Below, in pieces: positions 51,762 to 63,070 of a stretch of DNA of 64,000 nt. Both the position numbers and the translations under genes were made by a program. Numbering within the stretch: position 1 is the stretch's first letter; every line of letters begins with the position of its first letter. Where the stretch lies: positions 648,631 to 712,630 of the forward strand of contig NZ_PIQC01000001.1 of NCBI RefSeq assembly GCF_003987255.1, read 5' to 3'. This DNA comes from Idiomarina ramblicola (GTDB lineage Bacteria > Pseudomonadota > Gammaproteobacteria > Enterobacterales > Alteromonadaceae). The notes under the pieces were generated by a model. That model had not been told where the DNA came from and ran no database searches. It saw nothing but the letters and a program-made list of their open reading frames with translations.

Positions 51762-54266
51762 ATGCCGAACCATTATTTTGACCAACTTATCGATCAGTTA
51801 AAACCCGTCGTTTACGATACCGACTTTGACACCTTGTTTCAGTCGTTAACTGAAAACGAAGATGGTCCCACAAAATTCAAACTTAAAATGGAGCTTAGGC
51901 GTTTAGCAGCTCCCTGTCACCGCACCGTTGATTTGCGTAATCAAGTTGATGGTGAATGCCATCCATACGAATACAATGGTCGTCGTCATCAGCTTGACGA
52001 TGTTGCAGTTGAGATTTTTGAACGTGGTCTTGAAACCTATAAAGGCGTTTTCACCCAAGATACGTTTGAACAAATATTGGATGCCGAAAACCATTTACGT
52101 CAAGCCCGGGACGAAGAAAAAGCCTTTGCTCAAAGTCTAGCTGATCACAATGCCGAACCGATAAGTGGCCAATCCCCATTTCCAAGTTCTGACAACGAAA
52201 CAGAATCATACCTTTTAGAGACATTCCATTTTGGCCAGTATCCTTATCGCGCCGAAGAACGGATGAACTTTACCATCGAAGTTGGACTTGAAGACAGTCA
52301 GGGCCGAAATTACGAGGCAATAACAACGGATATTTCTATCACCGGTATGCGGGTGCGGGTTAACAGCGACCATAACCTAAAATACAATGACGCCCTATCA
52401 CTTTATTTTACCGGCTTGGCAAAAGAGTTCACAGTCGATTCCGAAACTCGTATTCCTTATCGTGTTGTTGGCTTACAGGAAAGTGACGGCAAACATTACC
52501 TCAATTTAAACCGCGACCCAAACTACCAATCGGCTGAATTGGATAAATTTTTTCACCGCTTTATAAACGGTTATAAAAAGCGCTATCGCGTAAATGTCGA
52601 CAACACCTATAATACGATTATCAGTAAAGGCCATGAGCAGTTCCTGCTGCCACGAATGAAACAGTTGCCGGTATTTTTCTCTGAATCAAACAGACAGCTT
52701 GTCGCTGATTATGTGTTAACTACAGACAACAACCGTTTTATTTTAAATAACTGGATTAACGAACTGAACCAAATCAGTTTTGGCTCTATTTTCAACATTA
52801 GACGCAGCCGTTGGTTGTTGCAGGATTTGACTGAAAATGACAATGCCAGATTACTGGTTTTAACGTTTTCAATTACCGCCAGAGGTAAAATATACAATTA
52901 TTCCGCAACGGTGGAAGAACTTCAGAAAACCGGCTTATGGGACACCTACGTCGCATTCGGCAGTCAAAAAGCCTCCTGGAGAGTTTATCAAATTGATTTA
53001 CGCCGGGTTGACTTAAACCAGGCGTGGCAGCCTCAAAGCGTGCCTCAGAATGTGAATGTTCCGTTCCGGTTAAATCCGCCGACAGCGCAAGTTAAAAGAG
53101 CCATAGCCCCATTACGATACATGGGGATCGTAAACGATATCACCGACAGCTTGAACGGCTTTTTTGATACTGATCTTAATAAAGAGCAACTCTCGTCATT
53201 AAAGGCTTTCGCCCATCCTCCGGCGGTTCCTATTCGCACTAAAGAAGCACGTCTTGAGTTTATCAATTTACGCAGTGAGAAGCGCTTCAGTTATCGCAGT
53301 CGTTGCCGGGTTAAGGTGGGGAAATTTGTTCGTGACGGTATGATCATTGACCTTTCTGTCAGCGGCTTACAAGTACAAATTGATACCCCTGTTGCAGCTG
53401 AAAAAGGCGATAATGTCGACATTTCTATGACGGGCTTTAAAAAGCTGTATAAGAAAGCGAAATTAGACCATTTGGCTTACACCATCGCGTCTATCGACGA
53501 TGCCCGCACCACATTACGTCTAAAAATAGACGGTGACCATGAGCAGCATATGGGATCGGAATTCATACGCTTCTTAATCCGGGAACAACGTGACCTGCTC
53601 AAGCTGCAAGTAGAAAACACCTCAATAAACGGCCTCGAACTTTGTCTGCGCAATTTATATTGCGATGCTCCAGGTTCGCTACCGGTCTTTCTCTACAGAA
53701 ATAAAAGACGGAAAACATCGGTACGGCGAGCGGGTTTATCCAACTGGCCCTCTGGCTGGGGGCAGTTATTGTCTAAATTACCAGGAAGTCAGCAGAGTGC
53801 TCTAAATTTACAACCTTTACTTAGGGGGTCTTCTGTTGCTAAAGAGCTCCTACCCAGGTTAAATGAGATGGATCGCACCTCAGAGCCAGTGACTTTGTTG
53901 CTCTTATTAAGGCTCTACCGCCAAAGTGGTGAGGACATTATTCAGACTCAGTGGCTGAAAAGTAATGACAATCACGCCATTGAATCTTTTATTGAGCAAT
54001 GCTTGCCTAACTCAATTTTCCGGGCGGTAACAGTGGCTCTGTCCAGAACAGGACGTCCTGATACGCAGTTTATTCAGGCGGAACTTAATTATATTAGTCG
54101 TTACGCGGCTTATCGGGCACAGGAAATTGAGGAAGATTTATGGCAGGTCTATGCCATTGCCGACACCGTTGATGTTACCGAGAGCTTACTGGAATTTGCT
54201 TTGCCTGGTACCGACACCATCAAGGAACAGCAAGAGCGTTTAAACGACTGGGTCAATAAATTCTGA
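51762..54266 (+). CDS. Large protein with two PilZ domains
   Basis: An 834-residue cytoplasmic protein with two PilZ-type cyclic-di-GMP-binding domains. The first begins AEERMNFTIEVGLEDSQGRN and has the strand TTDISITGMRVRV (~165-200). The second has RSEKRFSYRSRCRVKV followed by IIDLSVSGLQVQI (~506-540). In both, the RxxxR and D/NxSxxG motifs (RSEKRFSYR..IDLSVSG) are at least partly kept. The rest is helical with no known domain. It occupies the space between radA and serB, found in related marine bacteria. It probably acts as a cyclic-di-GMP effector, but the output is unknown. Confidence 0.85.
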   Translation: MPNHYFDQLIDQLKPVVYDTDFDTLFQSLTENEDGPTKFKLKMELRRLAAPCHRTVDLRNQVDGECHPYEYNGRRHQLDDVAVEIFERGLETYKGVFTQDTFEQILDAENHLRQARDEEKAFAQSLADHNAEPISGQSPFPSSDNETESYLLETFHFGQYPYRAEERMNFTIEVGLEDSQGRNYEAITTDISITGMRVRVNSDHNLKYNDALSLYFTGLAKEFTVDSETRIPYRVVGLQESDGKHYLNLNRDPNYQSAELDKFFHRFINGYKKRYRVNVDNTYNTIISKGHEQFLLPRMKQLPVFFSESNRQLVADYVLTTDNNRFILNNWINELNQISFGSIFNIRRSRWLLQDLTENDNARLLVLTFSITARGKIYNYSATVEELQKTGLWDTYVAFGSQKASWRVYQIDLRRVDLNQAWQPQSVPQNVNVPFRLNPPTAQVKRAIAPLRYMGIVNDITDSLNGFFDTDLNKEQLSSLKAFAHPPAVPIRTKEARLEFINLRSEKRFSYRSRCRVKVGKFVRDGMIIDLSVSGLQVQIDTPVAAEKGDNVDISMTGFKKLYKKAKLDHLAYTIASIDDARTTLRLKIDGDHEQHMGSEFIRFLIREQRDLLKLQVENTSINGLELCLRNLYCDAPGSLPVFLYRNKRRKTSVRRAGLSNWPSGWGQLLSKLPGSQQSALNLQPLLRGSSVAKELLPRLNEMDRTSEPVTLLLLLRLYRQSGEDIIQTQWLKSNDNHAIESFIEQCLPNSIFRAVTVALSRTGRPDTQFIQAELNYISRYAAYRAQEIEEDLWQVYAIADTVDVTESLLEFALPGTDTIKEQQERLNDWVNKF

Positions 54267-54902
54267 ATGCTCGAGACAATTCATGACTTCCATTAGATTG
54301 TTCGAGTTCACCGAATAGTCAGCGACAGCCTGCAGCGCCGGCTTCGCATTAAAAGCGATACCAACGGCCGCCGCTTTAAGCATGAGCGCATCATTTGCGC
54401 CGTCACCGACTGCCACCGTTCTACTCGGTGGGATCTGCCACTTTTCAGCCAGAGCCTTAAGTTGTTGAGCTTTCACCTTCGCATCAATAAGTTGCCCCAA
54501 TACTCTTCCGGTTAAGCAGCCATTCTCAACGTCAAGCCGATTAGCTACGACCGCATCCAGGTTCAACGCTGTTTTAAGCTTGTCGGCAAACCAGGTGAAA
54601 CCACCCGACACTAACGCGACTTTCCAACCAGCCGCTTTTAAAGCCTGAATCAGTTCCACGGCACCAGGGTTAAGTGGAATAGGAGTAAATAAACTATCAA
54701 GATCGCATTCGTTAATGCCTTCTAAACAGGCGACACGCTGCTTTAAGCTCTCGCCAAAATCTATTTCACCTCTCATTGCGGCTTCCGTTATGGCTGAGAC
54801 TTTAGTATAACGGTTATTCAGTCGTGCAATTTCGTCAATACACTCAATACGAATTAAGGTAGAATCCATGTCGAAAACGATTAAACCGGAACTGTGTTTC
54901 AT
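54240..54902 (-). CDS. serB: Phosphoserine phosphatase
   Basis: A 220-residue HAD-IB phosphatase that makes serine from 3-phosphoserine. The nucleophile D11 and acid D13 lie in VFDMDSTLIRIECID, the second motif is ALVSGGFTWFADKLK (~97-111), the lysine is near KVKAQQLK (~142-149), and motif IV is VAVGDGANDALMLKAAAVGI (~164-183). E. coli SerB has an extra N-terminal ACT-like domain of about 90 residues that is absent here; ~220-residue forms are common in other lineages. Its end overlaps the PilZ gene by 27 bases. Confidence 0.95.
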   Translation of the reverse strand: MKHSSGLIVFDMDSTLIRIECIDEIARLNNRYTKVSAITEAAMRGEIDFGESLKQRVACLEGINECDLDSLFTPIPLNPGAVELIQALKAAGWKVALVSGGFTWFADKLKTALNLDAVVANRLDVENGCLTGRVLGQLIDAKVKAQQLKALAEKWQIPPSRTVAVGDGANDALMLKAAAVGIAFNAKPALQAVADYSVNSNNLMEVMNCLEHSEFIDPVV

Positions 54903-54929
54903 TTAACGGAAAACTCCTGAGCTGAACCC

Positions 54930-55562
54930 ATGCGACTAACAGAATTTAGGCAGTGGCATCGATTAAACGGTGTATTGCTTAACAACAGAAACAAAGCGAT
55001 TCTTCGCATTATGATGAAACGCGCTCTCCGACTGGCCGCTGCCGGTGGTTTGCTGTTGATCATTATTAATGTCTGGAATATTGCCAGTGTCCAGTCGCAA
55101 CAGCAACTATTCTCGCAAACTCAGTCTGTTACCCAGCTAATGATGGACCAAGCCGAGCACGAAGCTCATTACTGGCTTGAACAGCAGAATACCGAACGTT
55201 TAACGGCATTAACCGATCATATAGCCGGACAACCCGAAGTCATGGCAGCAACCATTCGTAACCGTTTTGGTGAGTTACTGGTACATAGCGGTGTTAGCGC
55301 ATCGATTATTGACTGGCCGACTAGCGATTCTTCCTCAGAACCCTGGGTGCTGGTGGAAGAAATAAACCTGGAAGATGAGGTTAGTGGTTATCTGCAGGTG
55401 GTTTTCGACAAACAGCTTTTGCTCAAACAAAGCCAAAAAGCTCATAATGGCCTGATGCAACAGGGCAAGTTACTCTTACTACTGGCAATGTTAGCGGGCG
55501 TCTTTATCATGCTGGGTTTCAACCGGATTCGTGATCGTTACTGGCAGGCGGAACATCATTAA
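54930..55562 (+). CDS. ytjB: YtjB (Smp) family membrane protein
   Basis: A 210-residue inner-membrane protein with a transmembrane helix near the N-terminus (~36-52, LRLAAAGGLLLIIINVW), a periplasmic domain (~55-175) that resembles a small sensor fold, and a second helix near the end (LLLLLAMLAGVFIMLGF, ~180-196). It is divergent from serB, exactly as ytjB (smp) and serB are arranged in E. coli. Only 27 bases separate the two starts, so promoters must lie within the genes or the real start is later (an ATG-ATG pair at 55011-55016). Its 3' end overlaps tatD by 44 bases. Confidence 0.85.
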   Translation: MRLTEFRQWHRLNGVLLNNRNKAILRIMMKRALRLAAAGGLLLIIINVWNIASVQSQQQLFSQTQSVTQLMMDQAEHEAHYWLEQQNTERLTALTDHIAGQPEVMAATIRNRFGELLVHSGVSASIIDWPTSDSSSEPWVLVEEINLEDEVSGYLQVVFDKQLLLKQSQKAHNGLMQQGKLLLLLAMLAGVFIMLGFNRIRDRYWQAEHH

Positions 55563-56316
55563 AAAGTTCGCAACTGTTCTTCCATAGAACGTCACTCAGT
55601 GCGTCTGTGCTCATTTCTCTTAAATCAGCTAAAACCTTCAAAACTTCGACTATTCTGGCCGGCTCGTTACGTTGACCCTGATATCCGCAAATTGGCATAT
55701 CCGGTGAGTCCGTTTCAAGCACCAAAGACGATAAAGGCACTTTGGTTATAGCTTGTCGCGTTTTCTGGGCTCTGGCGTAAGTGATGACTCCTCCAACACC
55801 CAGTTTGTAGCCGCAATCGACAAACTTCATGGCTTGCTCGTAGCTTCCGCTAAACGCATGGATGACACCAGACTCAGGCCCATACTGTTTAACTAGCGGA
55901 TGTGTTGTTTCCAGAGTCTTTCGATGGTGAATAATGATGGGTAACCGGTAGTGCCTGGCTAGCTTGAGTTGTTCGATAAAAAGTTCGCGCTGCAACTCTG
56001 AATTATCACAGGTTGCATCCAGTCCAATTTCACCTACCGCCCGTAAACGCTTATGCGTTGTATCCAGGACCTTTTCAAGTTCTTTCAACTGGTTCAGGTT
56101 ATGCTTTTCGATAAACCAGGGGTGCAAACCTAAAGCAAAGCGCCAGCTTGAAAACTGCTCGGCTAACTGCTGTACCCGGGGCCATTGCTCAGCACTGACC
56201 CCGGGTACCATAAAACGCTCAACTCCCACTTCAGCAGCGCTTTTTAAAACCCGCTCCCGATCCTCATCAAACACCTGAAAGTCAATGTGGCAATGTGTAT
56301 CGTAAAGCGCATTCAT
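55519..56316 (-). CDS. TatD family metal-dependent hydrolase (YjjV-like)
   Basis: A 265-residue TIM-barrel hydrolase of the TatD deoxyribonuclease group. Metal ligands are H8 and H10 (YDTHCHIDF), E94 region (AVGEIGLDAT), His in PIIIHHRKT (~126-134), GVIHAFSG (~150-157) and D in VLETDSPDMP (~199-208). Family members have 3'-5' exonuclease activity; some have unknown substrates. It ends inside ytjB (44-base overlap, opposite strand) and begins 5 bases after the prfC stop, so the two form a unit. Confidence 0.93.
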   Translation of the reverse strand: MNALYDTHCHIDFQVFDEDRERVLKSAAEVGVERFMVPGVSAEQWPRVQQLAEQFSSWRFALGLHPWFIEKHNLNQLKELEKVLDTTHKRLRAVGEIGLDATCDNSELQRELFIEQLKLARHYRLPIIIHHRKTLETTHPLVKQYGPESGVIHAFSGSYEQAMKFVDCGYKLGVGGVITYARAQKTRQAITKVPLSSLVLETDSPDMPICGYQGQRNEPARIVEVLKVLADLREMSTDALSDVLWKNSCELFNDVPPASNDHESG

Positions 56317-56321
56317 GAGTT

Positions 56322-57911
56322 TTAATGTTCGCGTGTGTGAGTAAACTCAATGTCCGGGTAACGTTCTTCTGCCAGGCTCAAGTTCACCATAGTCGGGGCA
56401 ATGTAAGTTAAATTGTCGCCACCGTCTAATGCCAGATTAGCTTCCGCTTTACGACGAAATTCATCCAGTTTTTTCTCGTCTTTACTGCTTACCCAGCGCG
56501 CTGTTGCAACGTTGATATTTTCGTACATCGCATCCACTTTATATTCCGTTCTCAAACGGTGAACCACTACATCAAACTGCAGCACACCCACTGCCCCAAC
56601 AATCAAGTCATTACTGATAAGCGGACGGAAAACCTGCACCGCTCCCTCTTCGGACAACTGCACTAAGCCTTTCAAAAGCTGCTTTTGCTTCAACGGATCT
56701 TTCAAACGAATACGACGGAAAAGTTCAGGCGCGAAGTTCGGAATGCCACTGAATTTAAAATCTTCGCCAGCAGTAAAAGTATCGCCAATTTGGATGGTTC
56801 CATGGTTGTGAAGACCGATAATATCTCCTGGGTAGGCTTCTTCTACGTGAGAACGGTCGCCAGCTAGAAAGGTCAATGCATCGCTAATACGTACATCTTT
56901 ACCTGTACGTACCTGGCGCATTTTCATGCCCTTTTCATACTTACCGGATACAATGCGCAAAAAAGCCACCCGGTCTCTGTGGCGGGGATCCATATTCGCC
57001 TGAATCTTAAAAATAAAACCGGAAAAATCTTTATTGTCAGCGCTGACGTTCTCATGCTGGTCGGTTTCCCGAGCTTGAGGTCTTGGTGCCCAGTCAACCA
57101 GCCCATCAAGCATGTGGTCAACACCGAAGTTACCTAGCGCCGTTCCGAAGAACACTGGAGTCAATTCACCAGCCAGAAACAACTCTTTATCAAATGGATT
57201 CGAAGCACCGTTCACCAATTCGATTTGTTCACGCAGCTCGTCTGCCCAGACACCAATCTTCTCATCCAGCTCTGGATTATCCAGGCCCTTTATAATGGTT
57301 TCTTCCTGAATTCTGTGGCCCTGCCCGGTTTTATATAAAATGGTCTCATCATTAAGCAGATGGTAAACCCCTTTAAAATTCTTACCGGAACCAATCGGCC
57401 AGGTAATGGGCGCGCACATAATTTTCAGAACGTCCTCGACCTCATCCAGTAACTCAAGCGGATCACGAATGTCACGGTCAAGTTTGTTCATAAAGGTGAT
57501 AATAGGCGTGTCACGTAAACGCGTGACTTCCATCAACTTAATGGTGCGATCCTCGACACCTTTAGCACCGTCAATGACCATTAGACAAGAGTCAACAGCG
57601 GTCAGAGTACGGTAAGTATCTTCCGAGAAATCTTCGTGCCCGGGCGTATCCAGCAGATTTACCAAGGCATCGTTATAGGGGAACTGCATGACCGAGGTGG
57701 TTACCGATATACCACGCTCCTGCTCCATCTGCATCCAGTCTGACTTTGCATGCTGACCCGACTTCTTGCCTTTTATGGTGCCCGCTTTTTGAATCTGCTG
57801 ACCATGCAACAGGACCTTTTCAGTAATGGTCGTTTTACCGGCATCCGGGTGAGAGATAATGGCAAAGGTACGACGTTTTGCGACTTCGTTCTGCAAGCTC
57901 AATTCAGACAT
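56322..57911 (-). CDS. prfC: Peptide chain release factor 3
   Basis: A 529-residue GTPase, the same length as E. coli RF3, that removes RF1/RF2 from the ribosome after termination. G motifs: [15 protein letters not shown] (G1, ~14-28), [12 protein letters not shown] (G2), [19 protein letters not shown] (G3) and FMNKLDRD (G4). The C-terminal RF3-specific domain includes [20 protein letters not shown] use the ATG at 57911; the TTG one codon before is not needed. It heads the prfC-tatD unit. Confidence 0.98.
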   Translation of the reverse strand: MSELSLQNEVAKRRTFAIISHPDAGKTTITEKVLLHGQQIQKAGTIKGKKSGQHAKSDWMQMEQERGISVTTSVMQFPYNDALVNLLDTPGHEDFSEDTYRTLTAVDSCLMVIDGAKGVEDRTIKLMEVTRLRDTPIITFMNKLDRDIRDPLELLDEVEDVLKIMCAPITWPIGSGKNFKGVYHLLNDETILYKTGQGHRIQEETIIKGLDNPELDEKIGVWADELREQIELVNGASNPFDKELFLAGELTPVFFGTALGNFGVDHMLDGLVDWAPRPQARETDQHENVSADNKDFSGFIFKIQANMDPRHRDRVAFLRIVSGKYEKGMKMRQVRTGKDVRISDALTFLAGDRSHVEEAYPGDIIGLHNHGTIQIGDTFTAGEDFKFSGIPNFAPELFRRIRLKDPLKQKQLLKGLVQLSEEGAVQVFRPLISNDLIVGAVGVLQFDVVVHRLRTEYKVDAMYENINVATARWVSSKDEKKLDEFRRKAEANLALDGGDNLTYIAPTMVNLSLAEERYPDIEFTHTREH

Positions 57912-58082
57912 CAAGAAGACTCTTATTGGTTAAAGTTTATCATTCTGCTTATTTTCGCTGATCTGATGCCGATACACAAACCATGGATGGTTATAAAATT
58001 CATAACAACCTTACTAAGGTCTACAGGATAACCTCCCACGTATGTACTAAGCTGAATTATTGATACAAATAACCAGAGTAAT

Positions 58083-59780
58083 TTGCCCATGCAACTGACA
58101 ATAAAGGCCAAAGTATTCTCACTCGCCCTGATCCCTCCGGTAATAATTGCTGTGTTTCTGACTTGGTACAATTTGTCGCAGTCTACGACTGTCGGACAAA
58201 ATGCGGTAAAAGAATTTAAAACTCAAATGCAAAATGACAGCGAAGACAAACTGCAGAACTACCTGAAGTTAGCCTTCACTTCTATTCAGCATCTTGTAAA
58301 GGATACTTCGCTGGGCTCACTCCAGGAAAGACAGGAACGTGCAAAAGAGATACTTCGTCAGTTGCGTTTTGACGACTCCGGAGACACCGGTTATCTCTTT
58401 GTTTACAATCGTGAGGGAGTCAGCGTCGCTCATGGTGTTAATCAAAGCCTCGAAGGTAAAAATCTGCTGGACTTCCGAGATCCTAACGGTGTTTACCTTA
58501 TCCAGGAGCTTATCGAGGCCGCTGAAAATGGCGGTGGCTTTGTTGAGTATGATTGGCAAAATAATCAAGAACAAGTCAGTCCTAAACTGGGTTATGCGAG
58601 ACTGCTTGAAGAATGGGGATGGGTTATAGGCACGGGTTTCTGGACCGCGGGACTTGAACAGGAAGTAACGAGAATTGAGAACAACGTCGATGAAGCGCTA
58701 TCCGAAGCCGTTGTTGAAACCATTGTCGCTTCTGCCATCGCCTTATTGATTATTGCTGCACTGGCACTGTTTGTAGTCAAAGGCATCACCCAACCTCTGC
58801 GTAACGCATTGAACGCGATGGATCGAATTGCCAAAGGCGACGGTGACCTCACTCAACGACTTGATACCGATAGTCATGATGAAATGTCTGAACTTGGTCA
58901 GGCTTTTAATAATTTCGCTGACCAAGTATCTGAGATGGTCAGTAACATTCGTCAATCAGCTTCGTCTGTCAATCAATCAACACAAAGGTTGGATAAAGTT
59001 CTGCTTAATGCCCGTGATGGCGTAAATGAACAGCAGGCCGAGAGTGAACAGGTAGCCACCGCAATTAATGAACTAGCCACTGCCTCACACGAGGTTGCGC
59101 GTAGCGCCAGCGAAGCGTCCAATGCCGCAGAACAAGCAGAAGAATTGGTACATTCAAGTAATCATCTGCTGACTAAAGCCGTCAATGTCATCCATGGACT
59201 AGCGGATAAAGTAGAAAGCGGAGCCTCAGAAGTGGATAAACTCCATGAGCACTCCACAGAGATTGGTTCGGTGCTTGATGTCATCCGCGGTATTGCAGAA
59301 CAAACTAACTTATTAGCACTGAATGCAGCTATCGAATCGGCTAGAGCTGGCGAAGCCGGACGAGGTTTTGCTGTCGTTGCAGACGAGGTGCGCACGCTGG
59401 CAAAACGAACTCAGGACAGCACGCACGAAATAGAGTCAATGATTGAGCAACTGCAACAAGGGAGCGAAAAAGTTTCTAGCGTTATGTCGTCAATAAAGGA
59501 AGGCAGTAAAACCAGTGTTGCGGAAGCTGCAGAAGTCGAGAGTGCATTAGCCAACGTACTAGAGGCAGTGAATACCATTAACACGCAAAATGCTCAAATC
59601 GCGACAGCGGCGGAAGAGCAAACATCCGTCTCAGAAACCATCAATGAGAACATGACAAAAATTGTCGATATTGCAAAACAGACAGCCAACGGAACAGAGC
59701 AAGCGGGAGAGCACATGAAAGAACTGACGAATACCGCTGAACAGTTAGAAAATAATGTGAAACGTTACCGCGTTAACTGA
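58083..59780 (+). CDS. Methyl-accepting chemotaxis protein with Cache sensor
   Basis: A 565-residue chemoreceptor. It has an N-terminal membrane helix (~8-28), a periplasmic Cache domain (~40-205; [20 protein letters not shown] and [13 protein letters not shown] are typical of single Cache proteins that sense small organic acids), a second helix (~210-235), a HAMP domain (~236-290) and a cytoplasmic signalling hairpin with the tip [19 protein letters not shown] (~406-424). No CheR-binding pentapeptide is at the C-terminus. No che gene lies nearby; it signals to a cluster encoded elsewhere. The last 8 bases overlap deoB. Confidence 0.95.
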   Translation: MPMQLTIKAKVFSLALIPPVIIAVFLTWYNLSQSTTVGQNAVKEFKTQMQNDSEDKLQNYLKLAFTSIQHLVKDTSLGSLQERQERAKEILRQLRFDDSGDTGYLFVYNREGVSVAHGVNQSLEGKNLLDFRDPNGVYLIQELIEAAENGGGFVEYDWQNNQEQVSPKLGYARLLEEWGWVIGTGFWTAGLEQEVTRIENNVDEALSEAVVETIVASAIALLIIAALALFVVKGITQPLRNALNAMDRIAKGDGDLTQRLDTDSHDEMSELGQAFNNFADQVSEMVSNIRQSASSVNQSTQRLDKVLLNARDGVNEQQAESEQVATAINELATASHEVARSASEASNAAEQAEELVHSSNHLLTKAVNVIHGLADKVESGASEVDKLHEHSTEIGSVLDVIRGIAEQTNLLALNAAIESARAGEAGRGFAVVADEVRTLAKRTQDSTHEIESMIEQLQQGSEKVSSVMSSIKEGSKTSVAEAAEVESALANVLEAVNTINTQNAQIATAAEEQTSVSETINENMTKIVDIAKQTANGTEQAGEHMKELTNTAEQLENNVKRYRVN

Positions 59781-60972
59781 GCTGAATCGCCTCACCTTCT
59801 TCCATTGGAGGTAAATCGAATAAACGACACAACGTCTGCCCTAAATCGGCAAAACTGTTTCGTTTACCACGGCTACCTGCTATTACTTTCTGACCAGACA
59901 ATAACAACGGTACATATTCGCGCGTATGGTCGGTTCCTTCCCAGGTAGGATCGCAACCATGATCTGCGGTTAGTACTAAAACATCGTCCGGCTTCATTGC
60001 TGACTCAATGACAGGTAACCATTGATCAAACGCTTCTAATTCTTCTGCGTAACCTTGTATGTTCCGCCGGTGCCCATAAAGCGTATCGAAATCCACTAAG
60101 TTGGTAAAAATAAGTGTGTTATCGGAAGCCTTCTCCATGGCACTTAAGGTTGCATTTAAAAGCCCATCCAGACCGGAGGCTTTGACAGATTGGGTGACGC
60201 CCTGACCGGCGAAAATATCGGATATTTTACCAACAGCAATGACCTCTCCCCTCTTTTCCTGCAGCTTATCCAACACCGTAGGCTTAGGCGGCAAAACCGA
60301 GTAATCTTTGCGATTGGCTGTGCGTTCAAAGTTATTGGCACTCTCACCAATAAACGGACGCGCGATGACGCGACCAATATTATACGGTTCTAATAGCGCC
60401 CGAACTTTTGCACACACCTGATACAGACGCTCCAGCCCAAAATACTCTTCATGCGCTGCTATTTGAAAAACCGAATCCGCAGAAGTGTAGAAAATAGGAG
60501 AGCCACTACGAATATGCTGCTCCCCCATCTGTTTAATGATCTCCGTACCCGATGCGTGACAGTTGCCAAGGTAACCTTTAAGTTCACAGGACTCGACTAT
60601 TTGAGCCAGTAATGCCTCAGGAAAACTGTTTTCTTTATCGCGAAAGTAACCCCACTCAAAATGCACCGGTACGCCCATTAACTCCCAATGACCTGAAGGT
60701 GTGTCTTTACCTGACGAGAGTTCTGCGGCACAGGCATAAGCTCCGCTGACCTCCGTTTTATTAATACCTTTGGCATACACGCCGGTCGCCTCTTTATGAG
60801 CCTCCAACAGACCCAGACGAGTCAAGTTAGGTATGTTCAGGGGGGCGTTTTGCTGCTGCCTGTATTCCGCGATATGGCCAAAGGTATCAGCACCGTCGTC
60901 ACCAAACTTTTTCGCATCAGGGGCTGATCCAATACCAAATGAATCTAACACCAGAACAATGGCTCTGCTCAT
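59773..60972 (-). CDS. deoB: Phosphopentomutase
   Basis: A 399-residue manganese enzyme of the alkaline-phosphatase superfamily that converts (deoxy)ribose 1-phosphate to the 5-phosphate. Metal ligands and the phosphorylated Thr lie in [14 protein letters not shown] (~7-20), [13 protein letters not shown] (~83-95, Thr acceptor), [14 protein letters not shown] (~286-299) and [11 protein letters not shown] (~330-340). The ATGA start overlaps the deoA stop. It follows deoA as in E. coli, but deoD is not in this window after deoB. Confidence 0.97.
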   Translation of the reverse strand: MSRAIVLVLDSFGIGSAPDAKKFGDDGADTFGHIAEYRQQQNAPLNIPNLTRLGLLEAHKEATGVYAKGINKTEVSGAYACAAELSSGKDTPSGHWELMGVPVHFEWGYFRDKENSFPEALLAQIVESCELKGYLGNCHASGTEIIKQMGEQHIRSGSPIFYTSADSVFQIAAHEEYFGLERLYQVCAKVRALLEPYNIGRVIARPFIGESANNFERTANRKDYSVLPPKPTVLDKLQEKRGEVIAVGKISDIFAGQGVTQSVKASGLDGLLNATLSAMEKASDNTLIFTNLVDFDTLYGHRRNIQGYAEELEAFDQWLPVIESAMKPDDVLVLTADHGCDPTWEGTDHTREYVPLLLSGQKVIAGSRGKRNSFADLGQTLCRLFDLPPMEEGEAIQLS

Positions 60973-62309
60973 TCTGCTTCTCCGGCTATGCGTTCATAGA
61001 TGACAGGACGAGGTTCCGGTAAACTGACAGAAAAACTCAGTGCTTTAAGCGTGCGCTCAGCGGCCTCTTGCCAGCCAGCTTCGCTGCTCGCATGTATCGT
61101 TGCTAATACAGTATCCGAATCGACCGTTGAACCAATACTTAAGATATCAGTAATACCAACACTTAAGTCCAGTACATCGTCAGCCTTACGGCGACCGCCC
61201 CCTAAACAGACAACCGCCATCCCCAGTTCTCTTGTATCTACGGCTATTAAATACTGTCCATAATACTCAGCGGGGACTTTCAGCGGCTTCACAAACTTCG
61301 CCTGAGGCAAGTATTGAGAGCTTCTTTCCAAAAAGTCGTGCGGGCCGCCCAAAGAGCTGACCATATTTGCAAAACATTCAGCCGCACGGCCATTGTCCAG
61401 CACGTGTTCTACCATAGCTTCGGCAGATTCGGTATTCTTAGCTAACTTACCAGATACCAATAACTCAGCAGATAACGCTTTGGTAACCTGATGGAGGCGT
61501 TTATCTCTGCGCTTTCCGACTAAGTAGTCGACGGCCAGTTGAACTTCTACTGCATTGCCGGCAGCTGATCCGAGCGCCTGATTCATGTCGGTAATAAGAG
61601 CCGTGGTTTCAACTCCCAGTTTGCTGCCAACGCTGGCTAAGCTCTCGGCTAACTCTCTGGACTTTTTGTAACTTGGCATAAAGGCGCCGTTCCCGGCTTT
61701 AACATCCATCACCAAACCATCCAGGCCTTCGGCCAACTTTTTTGCCAAAATAGACGCGGTAATCAGTGGGATAGACTCTACTGTTGCCGTGACATCCCGG
61801 GTTGCGTAAAAACGACTGTCCGCCGGCGCCAGCCGTCCAGTTTGTCCAATAATGGCTACTCCAGCCTGCTTTACTGTATCGCGAAAGCGTCGGTTATCCG
61901 GCGCAGTCTGGTAGCCGGGAATGGAATCAAACTTATCCAGGGTTCCACCGGTATGGCCCAGCCCTCGCCCCGAGATCATAGGAACATAACCGCCACACGC
62001 CGCAACGATAGGGCCTAGCATTAAACTGACGACATCACCCACACCACCCGTCGAATGTTTGTCGAGCACAGGACCATTCAGGTTCTCCTGTTGCAAGTCA
62101 AGAATGTCGCCCGAATCGCGCATAGCAACGGTGAGTGCGGTTTTTTCGTGGACTGACATACCCTGGAAATAAATCGCCATGGCCAGAGCGGCAATTTGTC
62201 CTTCACTGACCGTTTCATCACAAATGCCGTTCACAAACTGCTGAATATCCAGCTCAGATAGACTGACGGCATCGCGCTTTTTGCGAATGACTTCTTGTGG
62301 TAAAAACAT
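60969..62309 (-). CDS. deoA: Thymidine phosphorylase
   Basis: A 446-residue phosphorylase that splits thymidine to thymine and deoxyribose 1-phosphate. The phosphate-binding motif [15 protein letters not shown] (~83-97), [16 protein letters not shown] (~114-129, the family signature) and [10 protein letters not shown] (~202-211) are present. Length agrees with E. coli DeoA (440). It begins 4 bases after deoC and overlaps deoB by 4, so the three are coupled. Confidence 0.97.
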   Translation of the reverse strand: MFLPQEVIRKKRDAVSLSELDIQQFVNGICDETVSEGQIAALAMAIYFQGMSVHEKTALTVAMRDSGDILDLQQENLNGPVLDKHSTGGVGDVVSLMLGPIVAACGGYVPMISGRGLGHTGGTLDKFDSIPGYQTAPDNRRFRDTVKQAGVAIIGQTGRLAPADSRFYATRDVTATVESIPLITASILAKKLAEGLDGLVMDVKAGNGAFMPSYKKSRELAESLASVGSKLGVETTALITDMNQALGSAAGNAVEVQLAVDYLVGKRRDKRLHQVTKALSAELLVSGKLAKNTESAEAMVEHVLDNGRAAECFANMVSSLGGPHDFLERSSQYLPQAKFVKPLKVPAEYYGQYLIAVDTRELGMAVVCLGGGRRKADDVLDLSVGITDILSIGSTVDSDTVLATIHASSEAGWQEAAERTLKALSFSVSLPEPRPVIYERIAGEAE

Positions 62310-62313
62310 CTTA

Positions 62314-63060
62314 TTACGCCTTAATCAGAACGTCTTGAATATCTTGCAGCAGACTACTGGCACCAATACGGAAATTATCCGCCGTGACCCACTCTTTACC
62401 CATAAGTTGTTCTGCTAACTCAATGTATTGAATGGCATCTTCCAGAGTTCGTATTCCTCCGGCGGCTTTGAAGCCACAATCCGTTTTGCTGGCTTTTATA
62501 ACGCCTAACATGGCTTCGGCGGCTTTTAAGGTCGCATTCACCGATACTTTGCCGGTTGAGGTTTTAATAAAATCAGCACCATTGGCAATCGCCAGTTCGC
62601 TGGCAAGAACAATTTTGTCGTGTTGTTCTAATTCACCTGACTCGATAATTACTTTTAACTGAACAGAGTCACCGCATATATCTTTGCATTCACGCACTAA
62701 CTCAGCTGGTGTGCTCTCATCCCCCTGCAACAAAGCGCGGTAAGGTAACACCACGTCAACTTCATTCGCTCCGGCAGCTATTGCTCGCTCAGTTTCAGCG
62801 GCCGCTCGCGCGACATTAGTACTACCATCAGGGAAGTTGGTGACCGTAGCCACTTTCGTATCAAGACCTTGTTCGTGAAGACATTGGCTGGCTATAGCAA
62901 CCCACTCAGGGAAAACACAAACCGCGGCAACACTTATCTCATTTATAGCAGCGCGTTGACATAAGTCTTCAATAACTTTGCGGGTATCATCGTTATTCAA
63001 TGTGGTTAAATCCATAAAGGATAGCGCTTGTAACGCCCGTACGTGTTGCGATGATGGCAT
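62314..63060 (-). CDS. deoC: Deoxyribose-phosphate aldolase
   Basis: A 248-residue TIM-barrel aldolase that cleaves 2-deoxyribose 5-phosphate to acetaldehyde and glyceraldehyde 3-phosphate. The Schiff-base lysine is in [12 protein letters not shown] (~157-168), the proton-relay Asp and Lys are in [11 protein letters not shown] and FKAAGGIRT. The ATG at 63060 has GGAG at good spacing; a GTG two codons earlier is possible. It starts 10 bases after rimI, so the deo genes appear to belong to the holD-rimI transcript; no deoR or cytR site was recognised. Confidence 0.96.
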   Translation of the reverse strand: MPSSQHVRALQALSFMDLTTLNNDDTRKVIEDLCQRAAINEISVAAVCVFPEWVAIASQCLHEQGLDTKVATVTNFPDGSTNVARAAAETERAIAAGANEVDVVLPYRALLQGDESTPAELVRECKDICGDSVQLKVIIESGELEQHDKIVLASELAIANGADFIKTSTGKVSVNATLKAAEAMLGVIKASKTDCGFKAAGGIRTLEDAIQYIELAEQLMGKEWVTADNFRIGASSLLQDIQDVLIKA

Positions 63061-63070
63061 AATCACTCCG

